Source: an uncultured Oscillospiraceae bacterium
Lineage (GTDB): Bacteria > Bacillota > Clostridia > Oscillospirales > Oscillospiraceae
Length of the DNA stretch: 28,258 nt
Direction of reading: 5' to 3'
Assembly (NCBI GenBank): GCA_934636045.1
Contig: CAKTZP010000009.1
Location: forward strand, 1-28,258
Made by a program: the position numbers and the translations under genes. The notes under the pieces were generated by a model that saw only the letters and a program-made list of their open reading frames with translations, was not told the origin of the DNA and did not search any database. Shown piece by piece: positions 14,890 through 23,746 of this stretch (position 1 is the first letter of the stretch; the number at the start of each line of letters is the position of its first letter).

Positions 14890-15743
14890 TGCAGCGTCTG
14901 CCCTCCTTCAATCAAAAATGGCGCGAACGCCAGCGCGCCAAACGCCGCGTAACCGGCCAGCGCCAAGGGACGCGTGTCTGCGCCGCTCAGCGCGGGGTAG
15001 TAGGTAAAGCCGCCGTAGCCGAGGGCAGTGACGGTCAGATACACGCCCGCCGCGCAGACGACGAGCGCCAGCAGCGCGGCATCGCGCCGCGTAAAATGAA
15101 AGTTTGCATAGGCGGTGCGTCCCTTCAGGCCGTAGCCGCGCGCCTTCATCGAGCGGCTGACCTCCACGGCGTTTTCCAGCGACCAGCCGACGAGGCCGGA
15201 ATAGACCGCGAGCTTGGCGCGCAGACGGTCAAGGTAGCTGTCCGAGGCGTACAGGCCGAGGGTCTGCTGTGCGCGCTCGAGCTTTTTCGCCTGACGGCGC
15301 AGCAGCGGAACATAGCGCAGCGCCATCGACAGCACGAGCGACAGCTTCGGAATGGCGCGGCCGAAGAGGTAGAGCACCTTTTCGCTCGTCATGATGCGGC
15401 TCCAGCAGCGGCACCACAGCAGCACCGCCCAGAGCGTCACGCCCAGCCCCGCGCCGTAGACGATGGCCTCCAGCGTGACCGCGCGGCCGTTCAGGAAGAA
15501 CAGCGGTGTCACACCGTTGTGCGAAAACAGGGGATTCGTGATGGTCACGAGGAGCAAAAGCGGAAGATAAAACGTCAGATCGGCGCATTTTTCCCGCCAG
15601 GTGGTCATCGTGGCGGCAAAGCCCAGCCCGCCCGCCAGCGCCAGCAGGACGATGACGGGACTGGCCGAAAACATGGCGATCAGCAGCACCGCGGCAAAAT
15701 ACGCCAGCAGCGCCGCCGGGTGAAAGCGTTCAAAAAATCTCAT
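14862..15743 (-). CDS. ecfT: ECF transporter transmembrane coupling subunit EcfT
   Basis: Membrane scaffold that joins the ATPases to the S component, 293 residues with about five or six hydrophobic helices. The two cytoplasmic coupling segments are recognisable: 'LLRRQAKKLERAQQTLGLY' and 'SRSMKARGYGLKGRT', the latter with the family's Ala-Arg-Gly motif. The ATG at 15743 overlaps the stop of the DUF4430 gene (ATGA); a longer in-frame version starting at 15884 would add Arg-rich nonsense read from the DUF4430 gene in another frame. With the following fused ATPase and S component it forms a complete dedicated ECF module. Confidence 0.93.
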   Translation of the reverse strand: MRFFERFHPAALLAYFAAVLLIAMFSASPVIVLLALAGGLGFAATMTTWREKCADLTFYLPLLLLVTITNPLFSHNGVTPLFFLNGRAVTLEAIVYGAGLGVTLWAVLLWCRCWSRIMTSEKVLYLFGRAIPKLSLVLSMALRYVPLLRRQAKKLERAQQTLGLYASDSYLDRLRAKLAVYSGLVGWSLENAVEVSRSMKARGYGLKGRTAYANFHFTRRDAALLALVVCAAGVYLTVTALGYGGFTYYPALSGADTRPLALAGYAAFGALAFAPFLIEGGQTLQWNSCKSRI

Positions 15744-16264
15744 GCCGCAAAGCCCACATCCTCTCCCAGCGCGCAGGTATAGACCCACTCGATGACGTCG
15801 CCGTCGGCCAGCTCGTAGGCGGAGCAGCCGCGGTCGGGGAAGCTGCCGTTGACGCGGTAGACCCATCCCGAGGTCGGGCCGCACGAGAATTCGTAAAGAT
15901 ACCCCATTCCCTCCACGTAAATCGTCCCGTAAAGCGGCGATTTCTGGTATTCCAGCGGGATGCGCTCATGGCGCACGGCGCGATAGAGCACGTCAAAGAC
16001 GGTGTCGCCCGGGCGCAGGACGTACTGCGTCGGCGGCAGGATCGCGCCGTCGGCAGGCAGATAGTCGATCAGGCCGGGCGTGAGGTCGTCCGCGTTCTCC
16101 AGCGCCGTATCGCAGCGGATGGACAGCGTGACCACCGGGTCGCCCGGCGCGATGTCCTCGAGGTGCTCGAGGTAAAATTCATCGACTGACTGAATGTCAC
16201 ATGTCAGCAGCACCACGCCGGCGACCACAAGGAGCACCAGCAGGAGCAAGAGGTTTTTCTTCAT
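15740..16264 (-). CDS. membrane-anchored DUF4430 (transcobalamin C-terminal-like) protein
   Basis: Extracytoplasmic small-domain protein, 174 residues. Residues 1-21 are a hydrophobic N-terminal anchor or signal peptide after 'MKKN'; the 'LLTC' that follows is a poor lipobox. Residues about 45-170 match DUF4430: 'LRPGDTVFDVLYRAVRHERIPLEY', 'YVEGMGYLYEFSCGPTSGWVYRVNGSFPDRG', and 'YELADGDVIEWVYTCALG'. DUF4430 is the family of the beta domain that closes the B12 site in animal transcobalamin and intrinsic factor; bacterial members have no agreed function. Direct coupling to ecfT suggests it docks ligand to the ECF importer. A GGAAG site precedes ATG 16264. Two Cys within the domain may pair. Confidence 0.88.
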   Translation of the reverse strand: MKKNLLLLLVLLVVAGVVLLTCDIQSVDEFYLEHLEDIAPGDPVVTLSIRCDTALENADDLTPGLIDYLPADGAILPPTQYVLRPGDTVFDVLYRAVRHERIPLEYQKSPLYGTIYVEGMGYLYEFSCGPTSGWVYRVNGSFPDRGCSAYELADGDVIEWVYTCALGEDVGFAA

Positions 16265-16322
16265 AATGGCTTCCTTTGAAGGGATTTGTTTTCAATCTTA
16301 CGCAGGGCGCGCTGCCCTTAGC

Positions 16323-16380
16323 GCATCCGTAAGGCTCCCTCGTCGCCAACGGCTGCGCTATGGGCATCCGCCCCTACGGC
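16323..16380. repeat. dispersed repeat family B, copy 2
   Basis: Bases 16345-16380 are identical to 2085-2120. The copy lies in the 185-base gap inside the long - strand operon, between the SLH protein gene and the DUF4430 gene. Confidence 0.8.
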
Positions 16381-16407
16381 GGAATACGGTAGCCGGTGCA
16401 AATTCGC

Positions 16408-16435
16408 GGCGGGGTGAGGGCACCCCGCCCTACGG
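16408..16435. repeat. dispersed repeat family A, copy 2
   Basis: Close copy of 10149-10176 with compensating changes in its small dyad (GGGGT...ACCCC in place of GGGCT...AGCCC), which keeps the hairpin. It ends 14 bases from the stop of the SLH protein gene. Confidence 0.7.
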
Positions 16436-16449
16436 AGTCGCGCGGCACA

Positions 16450-19400
16450 TTATTTCAAAACATTCTCAATATACCGCATCAAAATGGCGCTGACCTCGGC
16501 GCGGGTGGCGTGGCCTTGGGGATTGAGGGTCAGCGTCGCGCCGTCCTTGCTGCCGCCGATGATGCCGGAGGCGACCGCCCAGCGCAGGGCGTCGGCGGCG
16601 TAGCCGCTGACCTTGCCCGCGTCGGCAAAGGCGGAAAAATCGCCGCGCGCGTCGGTGCTCAGGCCGAGGCTGTTTGCGTACCGGAACAGAATGACTGCCA
16701 TCTGCTCGCGGGTAATCTTGCCGTCCGGAGCAAATTGGCCGGGGGCGACGCCGTTGACCACGCCGTTTTCCGCCGCCCACGCAACGGCTGCGGAATACCA
16801 CTGGCCGGCGGGGACATCGGTGAAGCCGGCGCCATCCGCACCGGGCTGCCCGGCGTAGCGCCAAAGCACCGTAACGAGCATTGCACGGGTCATCGAGCCG
16901 TTCGGGTCGAACGTTCCCGCGCCCAAGCCGTTCATCAGGCCGTTCGCGACGGCGTAATTCACAGCACTTTTGTACCACGCATTGGCCGGAATGTCAAGGA
17001 ATTCGACCGGTTTCGGCTCGATGGGGCGGTAATTCGGGTCTTTTTCGCCGCAGCGCGTGCAGATGCCGTCCTGATAAGCATGCCCAAGCGCGGCGACGGG
17101 CATACCGCGGTAGCTGTCGCCGCAGACGGCGCAGGTATAGGTCGTGTAGCCGTCCGCCGTGCAGGTCGGCGCGGTGACGACCGCTTCGTAACGGTGCGTG
17201 TGGTTCAGGCGCGGGATCTCTGTGTTCTCGCTCCGGCGGTAGCCGCAGTAGCATTCCTCGTGCTTCAGACCGGTCGCGGCCTCGGTCGCCTCGCGGTCGA
17301 TGATCCACGTAAACTCGTGCGGCTGGAGCTCCGTTTCGACCGTGCCGCAATAGGCGCATGTGCCGCGGTGACCGTTCTCGGTGGCTTCAACCGTCGCGTA
17401 AATATGCTTTTGGACGCGGAGGGTCACGACGCCGACCGGCGAAGGATATGCCGTCCCGGCGACGCCGTCCTTGTCTTGATACAGAACGTTTTGCAGCGTC
17501 AGCTGGAACGCATCGTCGTCCGCCGTCAGCGGCGCGGCGGAATAGACGAGCTGATCGGTCACGTCCCGCGTTGTTCCGTTGGCGTAGCCGGCCGAGACGG
17601 TCAGCCCGCTCGGGTCAAAGACCTCGCCGACGTGGTAGACGGTCTTCTCCGGCGGTGCCGTGACGGAAAGCGCCGTGGGCGCACTGCCGACGGCCATGAG
17701 ATAGGCCGAGTCATTTTTGAAGTAGATTGTGCCGTCCGCGTCGACGATGGGGCTGCAGATGGCGTACTGCGCCTGCTCGCCCGCGGGGGTGAACAGGACG
17801 TAGGCGGTGTCATAGGTGGCGGTTTTGCCGTCGACAGTCGCCGTCTCCTGCGTGGTCAGCAGCGGCGCGGTCTGGCCGGGACGGTCGCAGAGGACGCGCA
17901 GCTTGCCGGGGGTGAAATTGTCGAAGAAATACACATAAACCGTTCCGTCGCTGCCGCCGTACGTGGTCGTCAGGATGCCGCTGGTCTGCGCGTAGCCTTG
18001 CGTGGGGACGGAGTAGGCCACGGACATTGTTGCAAGATCAATGACGGTCAGATTGTGGCCGGAGTACGCGCCGAATTGGGACGTACCGGACACGCCGATG
18101 TAGGCGCGGCCGTTGTAGACCGTCGGGGTGCAGGTGCTCATGGCGGGCTTTTTCGGGTCGTCCGCGCCGTTGGACAGGCGCACGGCGCGCAGCTTGCCGA
18201 AGCGGCCGTCTGCGTCGACGGCGACGGCGTAGAAATAGCCGCCCTTGGTGGTAAAGTAGGCCGTTCCGGCGGCGCTGCCTTTGCGCTCAGGCACAAAGGT
18301 CACAGCGCTGCGCGCGTCGCCCGGGTCGGGCAGGGTCAGAGTGTCCAGCAGCGCGCCGGTGCGCGGGTCAAAGGACAGCAGACGGCTGTGACCGGTCAGA
18401 TAGCCGGACGCGCCGTCGTCCGTGGGCACCAGCGCAAAATCGTCGCAGACATAAGCGCCCGCCCAGTAGAAGCCGCCCTGCGACGTGTAATACCACGTGG
18501 CAAGCTTCGTCTCGTCGGCACGTGTCGGATCCTCATCTGTTACGCTGAGGCAGACAAAATTGGCCGATTCCGTCTCCTGCCGCCAGAAGCCGGTGTAAAG
18601 ATAACCGTTATGATATACCAGCGGGCAGTTCGGCTGGCCGCCGAGCGGGTCGCGGTAGAGCCAGAGCGGCGTGAGCGTTGCGGCGTCGAAGGCCTGCACG
18701 CAGCCGTCGGCCAGCCCGACGAAGAGCATGCCCTCGGCATAGGTCGGCGTATTGATCGCGTAGCTGGACTTGTGATCCATTGTGCCGACGGCAAGGGTTG
18801 CGCCGGTATGCTTGTCGAGCTTATAGAGCCGGTTGCCGGCGTAGGTGTAGAGGCAGTCGTCGACCAAGATCGGGCAGCCTGCGGCGTCGGCGGAGTAGCC
18901 CTCGCCGACCTGCGCCGCCCAGTACAGAACGGCGTCCTCCGCCCGCGTGGGGATCGGCGCGTCGACCACGCCGTTGTTGTATCCGTCGGCGCGGAAGGAC
19001 GGCCATTCGACGGGGAGATCCTGTAGGCTGCTGTTTTCCGGCGCGGTGGTGAGCACAAAGGTCAGGCTCGTGTCGGCCTCCGGCGCGGTGAAGCCGGCCT
19101 GCTGCGTGCCGACATAGCCCGGCGCGGTGACGTTGAGGCAGTAGCGCTCGCCGGGCGTCAGCGGGAAACGGCCGTCCTCCGCGCGCGTTACGGCGCGGCC
19201 GGTCAGCTCGCTCACGACGAAAACGGTCGCGTCAGCGGGCGTCGTGCGGACGGTCAGATACGTCGGCGCGGTCTTTCTTATTACGATAGTATAGTCGGTG
19301 GGAACGGCGGCCGCATCGGTGTGGCAGACGGTCAGGCGCAGAGTCTCCTCGGCCAGCGTCGGCTCGAGTGGGAGCGTGATATCGCGCAACGCGTCATACG

Positions 19401-21609
19401 ATGCGCCGTTCACGGCGACGGTGTAGCCGCCGCTGTTCGGGTTGCCCGCAGTCAGGTCGCTGCGCAGCACGCCGGAAAGCGTCAGCGCGCGGGTGCTGTT
19501 GACGACGCGGGTATAATATTGCGTGACATCACGCTGGAAGCTCAGCGCCGTGCCGCCGGCATCCGTCAGGGGCAGGGAGACGCCATCCAGGGAGAGCGAA
19601 AGCTCCCGCAGGGTCAGGCGGCGAACGAGGCGGAGCGTGTAGTCTTGGTAATATGTCACGCTTCCGGAAGCCTTGCGCAGCCGCAGGGTGAGCGTGTTGG
19701 AATTGCCGCCGACGGTCAGCAGCTGGCTGCAAATCATGGCGTTGGCGGCCGGGTCGACCGCCGCGGTGATTTCACGCTCGTTCGGTGTGCCGTTGGTGGC
19801 CGCCTGCGCCGTCTGGCGCGCGTAGCGGGCAAAAACGCCGTAGCTGCGGTCTGCGCAGGTCGCCTGAAGATACACGGCGGAGTTGGCGTCGGGCACCGTC
19901 ACGGTATACTCATATTGCCCGGCCGCCGGCGCGGGGTCGACGGGGAAGGCGAAGCCCTTGGCGGGGTTCATGGCGCTGTAGAGCGCGAAATCGGTCAGCA
20001 GCGGCGCGGTCTCCGGCGCGGCCGCCGCGACGGTCAGCCCTTCGGCTGCCGTGAATTCGGCTGAGGTGTGGAAAATCTCGTTTTTTGTGGCGATATAGGT
20101 ATATTTTTCACCCGGAATGAGGCGGAAGGTGGTGCCCTCGATGGGAGCGATCGTGCAGCCGGCGGCGTTTTGAACCGTCGCGGTCGTCTGCGCATCGGGC
20201 AGGGTCAGGCGGACGGTGACCGCCTCGGCCTTATGCACGCGGAGCGTGTAGGTCGCGGCCGCGCCGCCCTCGTGCGCCACGCGGACGGCGATCTCGCCGC
20301 CGTCCCGCACGGGCACGGTGGTGGTGGGCTGGCCGTTCACCGTAACGGTATATCCGGACGTGCCGAACGGTACGGCATCCAGCACCAGCGTGTCGGAAAC
20401 CGTCGTTACGTCGTAGGCGGTTGTCTCCGGCGCAAAGTCCAGCGGCAGGACGGTGCCGTCGGCGGTCACAGTCAGCGCGGCCAGCGTGGGCGCGCGCGCG
20501 ATGCGGACGGTGTAGGACTGGATCTGTGTGGTGCCGTCGGGCGCGGGATAGCGCGCCTCGAGGGGGAAGCTGCGGCCGTCCATTCCGGCGGAAAGCAGCG
20601 CGGGCAGGAGGGTCTGGTAGCTCTCCCAGCTGCGGCGGTTTGCGCTGACGGAGGCATCGCCGTAGTCGCGGCCGTCCGCGCCGAGGTAGCAGGCGTAAAG
20701 CGCGGTGGTGTCCTCATCGGGAACGTCGCCCATCCGGGCGTTCAGATAGACCGCGGTGCGGAAGTCTTCGACGGTGTAGGCCGCGGCGTTCGCGCCGTCC
20801 GGCGCGGCGGGATAGGCATAGTCCCCCGCCCCGGAGGTGTGCCGCAGGGCGACGGTGCCGAACCAGCTTCCGGTGGGCAATTCGACAGATTTCGTGACAT
20901 TTTCAGTGACGGTCAAGCTGCCCTCCGTGCGATTTGCGCCGCCGTCGCTCACGGAGAAGGTGTATTCGCCCGCGATGACCGCGGCGCTCGTGCCGTCGGC
21001 GGCGGTGACGTTGCCGTAGGCGTCGGTCAGTGTGAGGGCTTTTGCGCCTGCTGCGTTCACGGTAACGGTAAATTTTTCACCGGAGAGCAGCGCCTCATAG
21101 GCGGCGACGGCCTCGTCGAGCGCGGCGCGGAAGGCCTCGGCCGCCGCGGCGTCCGCCGTGCGCAGGCCGTTCAGCGCCTGTTCATAGGCGGTCTTCGCAG
21201 CGGGGTAATTCTGCGCATGGTCGCTGCGGCAGTTAAATTCGCCCAGCGCCCCGGCCAGCTCCAGCAGCGCGTCGGGGCAGGTCTCGCGCTCGGAGATGAC
21301 CAGCGTTGTGACGCCCGCAGCGGGTATGTCGAGGGAGTAGCCACCGCTGTGATAAATCGTAAAATTGCCGCTGACGCCATTGACGTCTGTCAAAAAGCCG
21401 CTATCCAAGCCGCCGAAGGAAAAATCGGTGGCCAGCAGCGCCTCGCGGAGCGTCTGTCCGGCCTCGTATTCGACGGCGCAGGGCGCAATCAGCGTCCGCC
21501 CGGCGGTCAAGGCTGTCAGGATAAAGTGGTCGCTGCCCGCCGCGGCGCCGGTCGGAACGACCGCCAGCAGCAGCGCGGCACAGAGCAGAACGAGCAGGGC
21601 TTTGCGCAT
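16450..21609 (-). CDS. giant SLH-anchored surface protein with PQQ-type beta-propeller
   Basis: Secreted, cell-wall-anchored multidomain protein of 1,719 residues. Residues 1-25 are a signal peptide. About 30-105 is a DUF4430-like region ('EAGQTLREALLAT', 'TDVNGVSGNF'). About 375-460 and 670-780 are cadherin-like beta-sandwich repeats, and about 783-856 is a PEGA-like domain. About 865-1310 is a PQQ-like propeller that opens 'WPSFRADGYNN' and repeats 'LYKLDKHTGATLA'-type blades. About 1318-1400 is a bacterial Ig-like domain, and about 1403-1526 holds two CxxC-rich modules. Three SLH domains ('FLDIPANAWYKSAVNYAV', 'FTDVPAGQWYSAAVAWA', 'YAADALRWAVASGII') anchor it to wall polymers. The start is ATG 21609 behind TAGGAGG; upstream in-frame codons belong to the previous gene's region. 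The ligand is unknown. Confidence 0.9.
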   Translation of the reverse strand: MRKALLVLLCAALLLAVVPTGAAAGSDHFILTALTAGRTLIAPCAVEYEAGQTLREALLATDFSFGGLDSGFLTDVNGVSGNFTIYHSGGYSLDIPAAGVTTLVISERETCPDALLELAGALGEFNCRSDHAQNYPAAKTAYEQALNGLRTADAAAAEAFRAALDEAVAAYEALLSGEKFTVTVNAAGAKALTLTDAYGNVTAADGTSAAVIAGEYTFSVSDGGANRTEGSLTVTENVTKSVELPTGSWFGTVALRHTSGAGDYAYPAAPDGANAAAYTVEDFRTAVYLNARMGDVPDEDTTALYACYLGADGRDYGDASVSANRRSWESYQTLLPALLSAGMDGRSFPLEARYPAPDGTTQIQSYTVRIARAPTLAALTVTADGTVLPLDFAPETTAYDVTTVSDTLVLDAVPFGTSGYTVTVNGQPTTTVPVRDGGEIAVRVAHEGGAAATYTLRVHKAEAVTVRLTLPDAQTTATVQNAAGCTIAPIEGTTFRLIPGEKYTYIATKNEIFHTSAEFTAAEGLTVAAAAPETAPLLTDFALYSAMNPAKGFAFPVDPAPAAGQYEYTVTVPDANSAVYLQATCADRSYGVFARYARQTAQAATNGTPNEREITAAVDPAANAMICSQLLTVGGNSNTLTLRLRKASGSVTYYQDYTLRLVRRLTLRELSLSLDGVSLPLTDAGGTALSFQRDVTQYYTRVVNSTRALTLSGVLRSDLTAGNPNSGGYTVAVNGASYDALRDITLPLEPTLAEETLRLTVCHTDAAAVPTDYTIVIRKTAPTYLTVRTTPADATVFVVSELTGRAVTRAEDGRFPLTPGERYCLNVTAPGYVGTQQAGFTAPEADTSLTFVLTTAPENSSLQDLPVEWPSFRADGYNNGVVDAPIPTRAEDAVLYWAAQVGEGYSADAAGCPILVDDCLYTYAGNRLYKLDKHTGATLAVGTMDHKSSYAINTPTYAEGMLFVGLADGCVQAFDAATLTPLWLYRDPLGGQPNCPLVYHNGYLYTGFWRQETESANFVCLSVTDEDPTRADETKLATWYYTSQGGFYWAGAYVCDDFALVPTDDGASGYLTGHSRLLSFDPRTGALLDTLTLPDPGDARSAVTFVPERKGSAAGTAYFTTKGGYFYAVAVDADGRFGKLRAVRLSNGADDPKKPAMSTCTPTVYNGRAYIGVSGTSQFGAYSGHNLTVIDLATMSVAYSVPTQGYAQTSGILTTTYGGSDGTVYVYFFDNFTPGKLRVLCDRPGQTAPLLTTQETATVDGKTATYDTAYVLFTPAGEQAQYAICSPIVDADGTIYFKNDSAYLMAVGSAPTALSVTAPPEKTVYHVGEVFDPSGLTVSAGYANGTTRDVTDQLVYSAAPLTADDDAFQLTLQNVLYQDKDGVAGTAYPSPVGVVTLRVQKHIYATVEATENGHRGTCAYCGTVETELQPHEFTWIIDREATEAATGLKHEECYCGYRRSENTEIPRLNHTHRYEAVVTAPTCTADGYTTYTCAVCGDSYRGMPVAALGHAYQDGICTRCGEKDPNYRPIEPKPVEFLDIPANAWYKSAVNYAVANGLMNGLGAGTFDPNGSMTRAMLVTVLWRYAGQPGADGAGFTDVPAGQWYSAAVAWAAENGVVNGVAPGQFAPDGKITREQMAVILFRYANSLGLSTDARGDFSAFADAGKVSGYAADALRWAVASGIIGGSKDGATLTLNPQGHATRAEVSAILMRYIENVLK

Positions 21610-21625
21610 TTTGGTTCCTCCTACC

Positions 21626-23746
21626 TTAATAAATACAGCGGATGCAGCGGTCAGAAAACCGCTGCCATGGCTTGCGCGTCCGGCACAGCGCGCGGACGGC
21701 GTCGGCATAGCGGCGCGCCTGCGCGGCCTGCGCGGCGGTGATGGGATGGTCACTGAACAGCGCCTCGCGGTTAATCGCCGCAGCGGCCTCATCCGGCAGG
21801 GCAAGGCCGGTTTTTTGCTGCAAATACACCGCGTAACCGTACCATCCGGCCGCCGCGTCACGCGGCGGCGCAGCCTCCAGCGCGGCAAGGCGCCTTTTGA
21901 GCCTGCGGCGCTGGAAAACCGTTCGCAAAACGGCGGCGATCAGCAGCAGCGCCGCCAGAAGCACCGGCGGCAGCCACGCATTCGCGTGCGCGCGCCGCGG
22001 CTGCTCGCGCTCCGGCTGCTGCTGCACGGGCGGCGGCAGCTGGTGATTTTCATATTCGCGCTCGGCTGCGACGGACGAGGTGCATTCCTCGTCATCCATA
22101 TAGCCGGGCGTCACCTCAAACGGCACCCAGCCGACGCCGTCGAGATAGTACTCCGCCCACGCGTGGGCGTTTTGCTCCGTGAGCACCACGCTCCGGTCGG
22201 CGGAAAGCGCTGCAGCGTCGGCGGCGGAGAGGTAGTAGCCCTCCACATACCGCGCCGGAACGCCGCACGCACGCAGCAGCAGCACGGCAGCGGAGGCATA
22301 GTGCACGTCGTAGCCGCGCGCGCCGCTGAGCAGCAGCGCCTGCAGGAAATCTGCGTCCCCGCAGTGGGTCACGGCAGCTTCGTCATAGGTCATCGTCGCC
22401 TCAAGCGCGTCCAGGACCGCCGTGCGCAGCTCCGGCAGCGTGCGGCCGGTCAGGTGCCCCTCGAGCAGCTGCGCCGCAGCGGCGGCCGCCTCCGGCGTGA
22501 GCTGGAGGTAGCGCTCGGAGGCAAAGCTGCGGTACTGCTGCTCCTGCGCCAGATAAGCGGCGACGGCCGGTGTCTCCTGTGCGGCGGCGAGGGCGTCCTG
22601 CAGGGCGTACCACTCCGGCACGCTGCCGGGAAGATATTGCAGCGTCACCGTCTCGCGCGTGCCGACCGTGCGGTTGTCGCCGATGACCTCGGGCGAGAGC
22701 GCTGCGTCGCCGACGAGCGCATAGGGCAGGTACTGCTGCCCCGCACAGGCGGCGAGGTTTGTGACCGTGAGGGTCGAGGACGATGTTATGTCAACCGATT
22801 GCGCCGCACAGCCGATGCTGCTTTGGGCGTAAAAGCCGCCCCGGTGCAGCCAATAAAAGGTGTCGGCGTCGTCGGTCAGGGTCGCGTTTTCCAGCGCGGC
22901 CCAGCCGCTGCCGGTGTAGCGCTCGCCGAGAAAGCCACGAAGATACAGCTTCTGCGGCGTTTGCATGGTAATTTCCAGCGCAGGCGCGGCGCTCGTGGTG
23001 CGTGCGGGAACGTTGCGCAGCTCTCCCTCAGGGAGGGACTGTGTTGCCGTGTCATAGCGCAGAGAATGCATCGCGCGCGTCACCGCCGCAGGCAGGCCGC
23101 TCGCCGAGGTCGGCAGCAGCGCAAACGGCGCGGCCAGCAGCGCGCAGGCCAGCGGCAGCGCCAGCGCCTTCCATGAGAGCGCGCGCGCCCGGCGCAGCGC
23201 CAGTGCTGCCGTTCCCGCCAGCAGGAGCAGCAGCCCCGCGGGAGCGAAAAAGCCCAGCGCGCAGCCCGGCGCGAGCAGCAGCCAGCACGCCGCGCAAAAC
23301 CACAGCCGCCCGCGCCGCGCAGTAAAAACGGCCAGCCACGACAGCAGCAGGCACAGCGGCGCAAAAAACCAGCCGAGCTGCGGCACGTCCGTCGCTTCCA
23401 ATGGCAAATGAATACGTCCGGTCAAGGCGGTCAGCTGCAGCAGCAGCGCATTTGCATATTGCAGCAGCCCCGCGCCGACGGCGCGATGGCACGCGGCGCA
23501 AAATGCGGCGGTCAGCGCCAAAACAGCCGCCGCTGTCCAGCGAAGGCGCGCCAAGGCTGCCAGCCCGGCGCACAGCGCAAGGCATGCCAGCACCCAGACG
23601 GGCGCGGTCTTCGCCGCCGAGCCGAGCGCCCACGCCGCCCCGGCGGCAAGCAGTCCCGCAGCTGACGCTGCGGAAAAATCGTATCCGGTTGGTTCCGGCG
23701 CGGCATGGCGCGCCGCAGAAAAGCCGGTCGGTCGTTTCATCTTCAT
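21626..23746 (-). CDS. transglutaminase-like membrane protein with substituted catalytic residues
   Basis: Membrane protein of 706 residues that resembles TgpA/DUF3488-type transglutaminase proteins. The N-terminal 220 residues hold about six hydrophobic helices. An outer domain follows (about 225-560), then one more helix (about 590-610) and a cytoplasmic tail with a DUF4129-like look. The transglutaminase core reads 'GYDVHYASAAVLLLRACGVPARYVEGYYL', 'NAHAWAEYYLDGVGW' and 'FEVTPG'. In active enzymes the first motif carries the nucleophile Cys; here codon GAC gives Asp480. His528 is kept, and the usual Asp is Glu544. It is therefore probably a non-catalytic or differently acting member. It follows MoxR and DUF58 with ATGA overlaps, the classic MoxR-DUF58-transglutaminase trio. 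Confidence 0.9.
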   Translation of the reverse strand: MKMKRPTGFSAARHAAPEPTGYDFSAASAAGLLAAGAAWALGSAAKTAPVWVLACLALCAGLAALARLRWTAAAVLALTAAFCAACHRAVGAGLLQYANALLLQLTALTGRIHLPLEATDVPQLGWFFAPLCLLLSWLAVFTARRGRLWFCAACWLLLAPGCALGFFAPAGLLLLLAGTAALALRRARALSWKALALPLACALLAAPFALLPTSASGLPAAVTRAMHSLRYDTATQSLPEGELRNVPARTTSAAPALEITMQTPQKLYLRGFLGERYTGSGWAALENATLTDDADTFYWLHRGGFYAQSSIGCAAQSVDITSSSTLTVTNLAACAGQQYLPYALVGDAALSPEVIGDNRTVGTRETVTLQYLPGSVPEWYALQDALAAAQETPAVAAYLAQEQQYRSFASERYLQLTPEAAAAAAQLLEGHLTGRTLPELRTAVLDALEATMTYDEAAVTHCGDADFLQALLLSGARGYDVHYASAAVLLLRACGVPARYVEGYYLSAADAAALSADRSVVLTEQNAHAWAEYYLDGVGWVPFEVTPGYMDDEECTSSVAAEREYENHQLPPPVQQQPEREQPRRAHANAWLPPVLLAALLLIAAVLRTVFQRRRLKRRLAALEAAPPRDAAAGWYGYAVYLQQKTGLALPDEAAAAINREALFSDHPITAAQAAQARRYADAVRALCRTRKPWQRFSDRCIRCIY

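Noticed and set aside
15744..15884. Longer EcfT starting at 15884
   Set aside because: The added 47 residues are Arg-rich and read through the DUF4430 gene in another frame; ATG 15743 gives a proper membrane start and an ATGA overlap.
16396..19026. Very long open frame on the + strand opposite the SLH protein gene (and similar ones at 7721-9769 and 20068-21741)
   Set aside because: They lie exactly antisense to well-supported genes, encode Arg/Gly/Ala/Val-rich sequence with no recognisable domain, and are expected by-products of high GC content.
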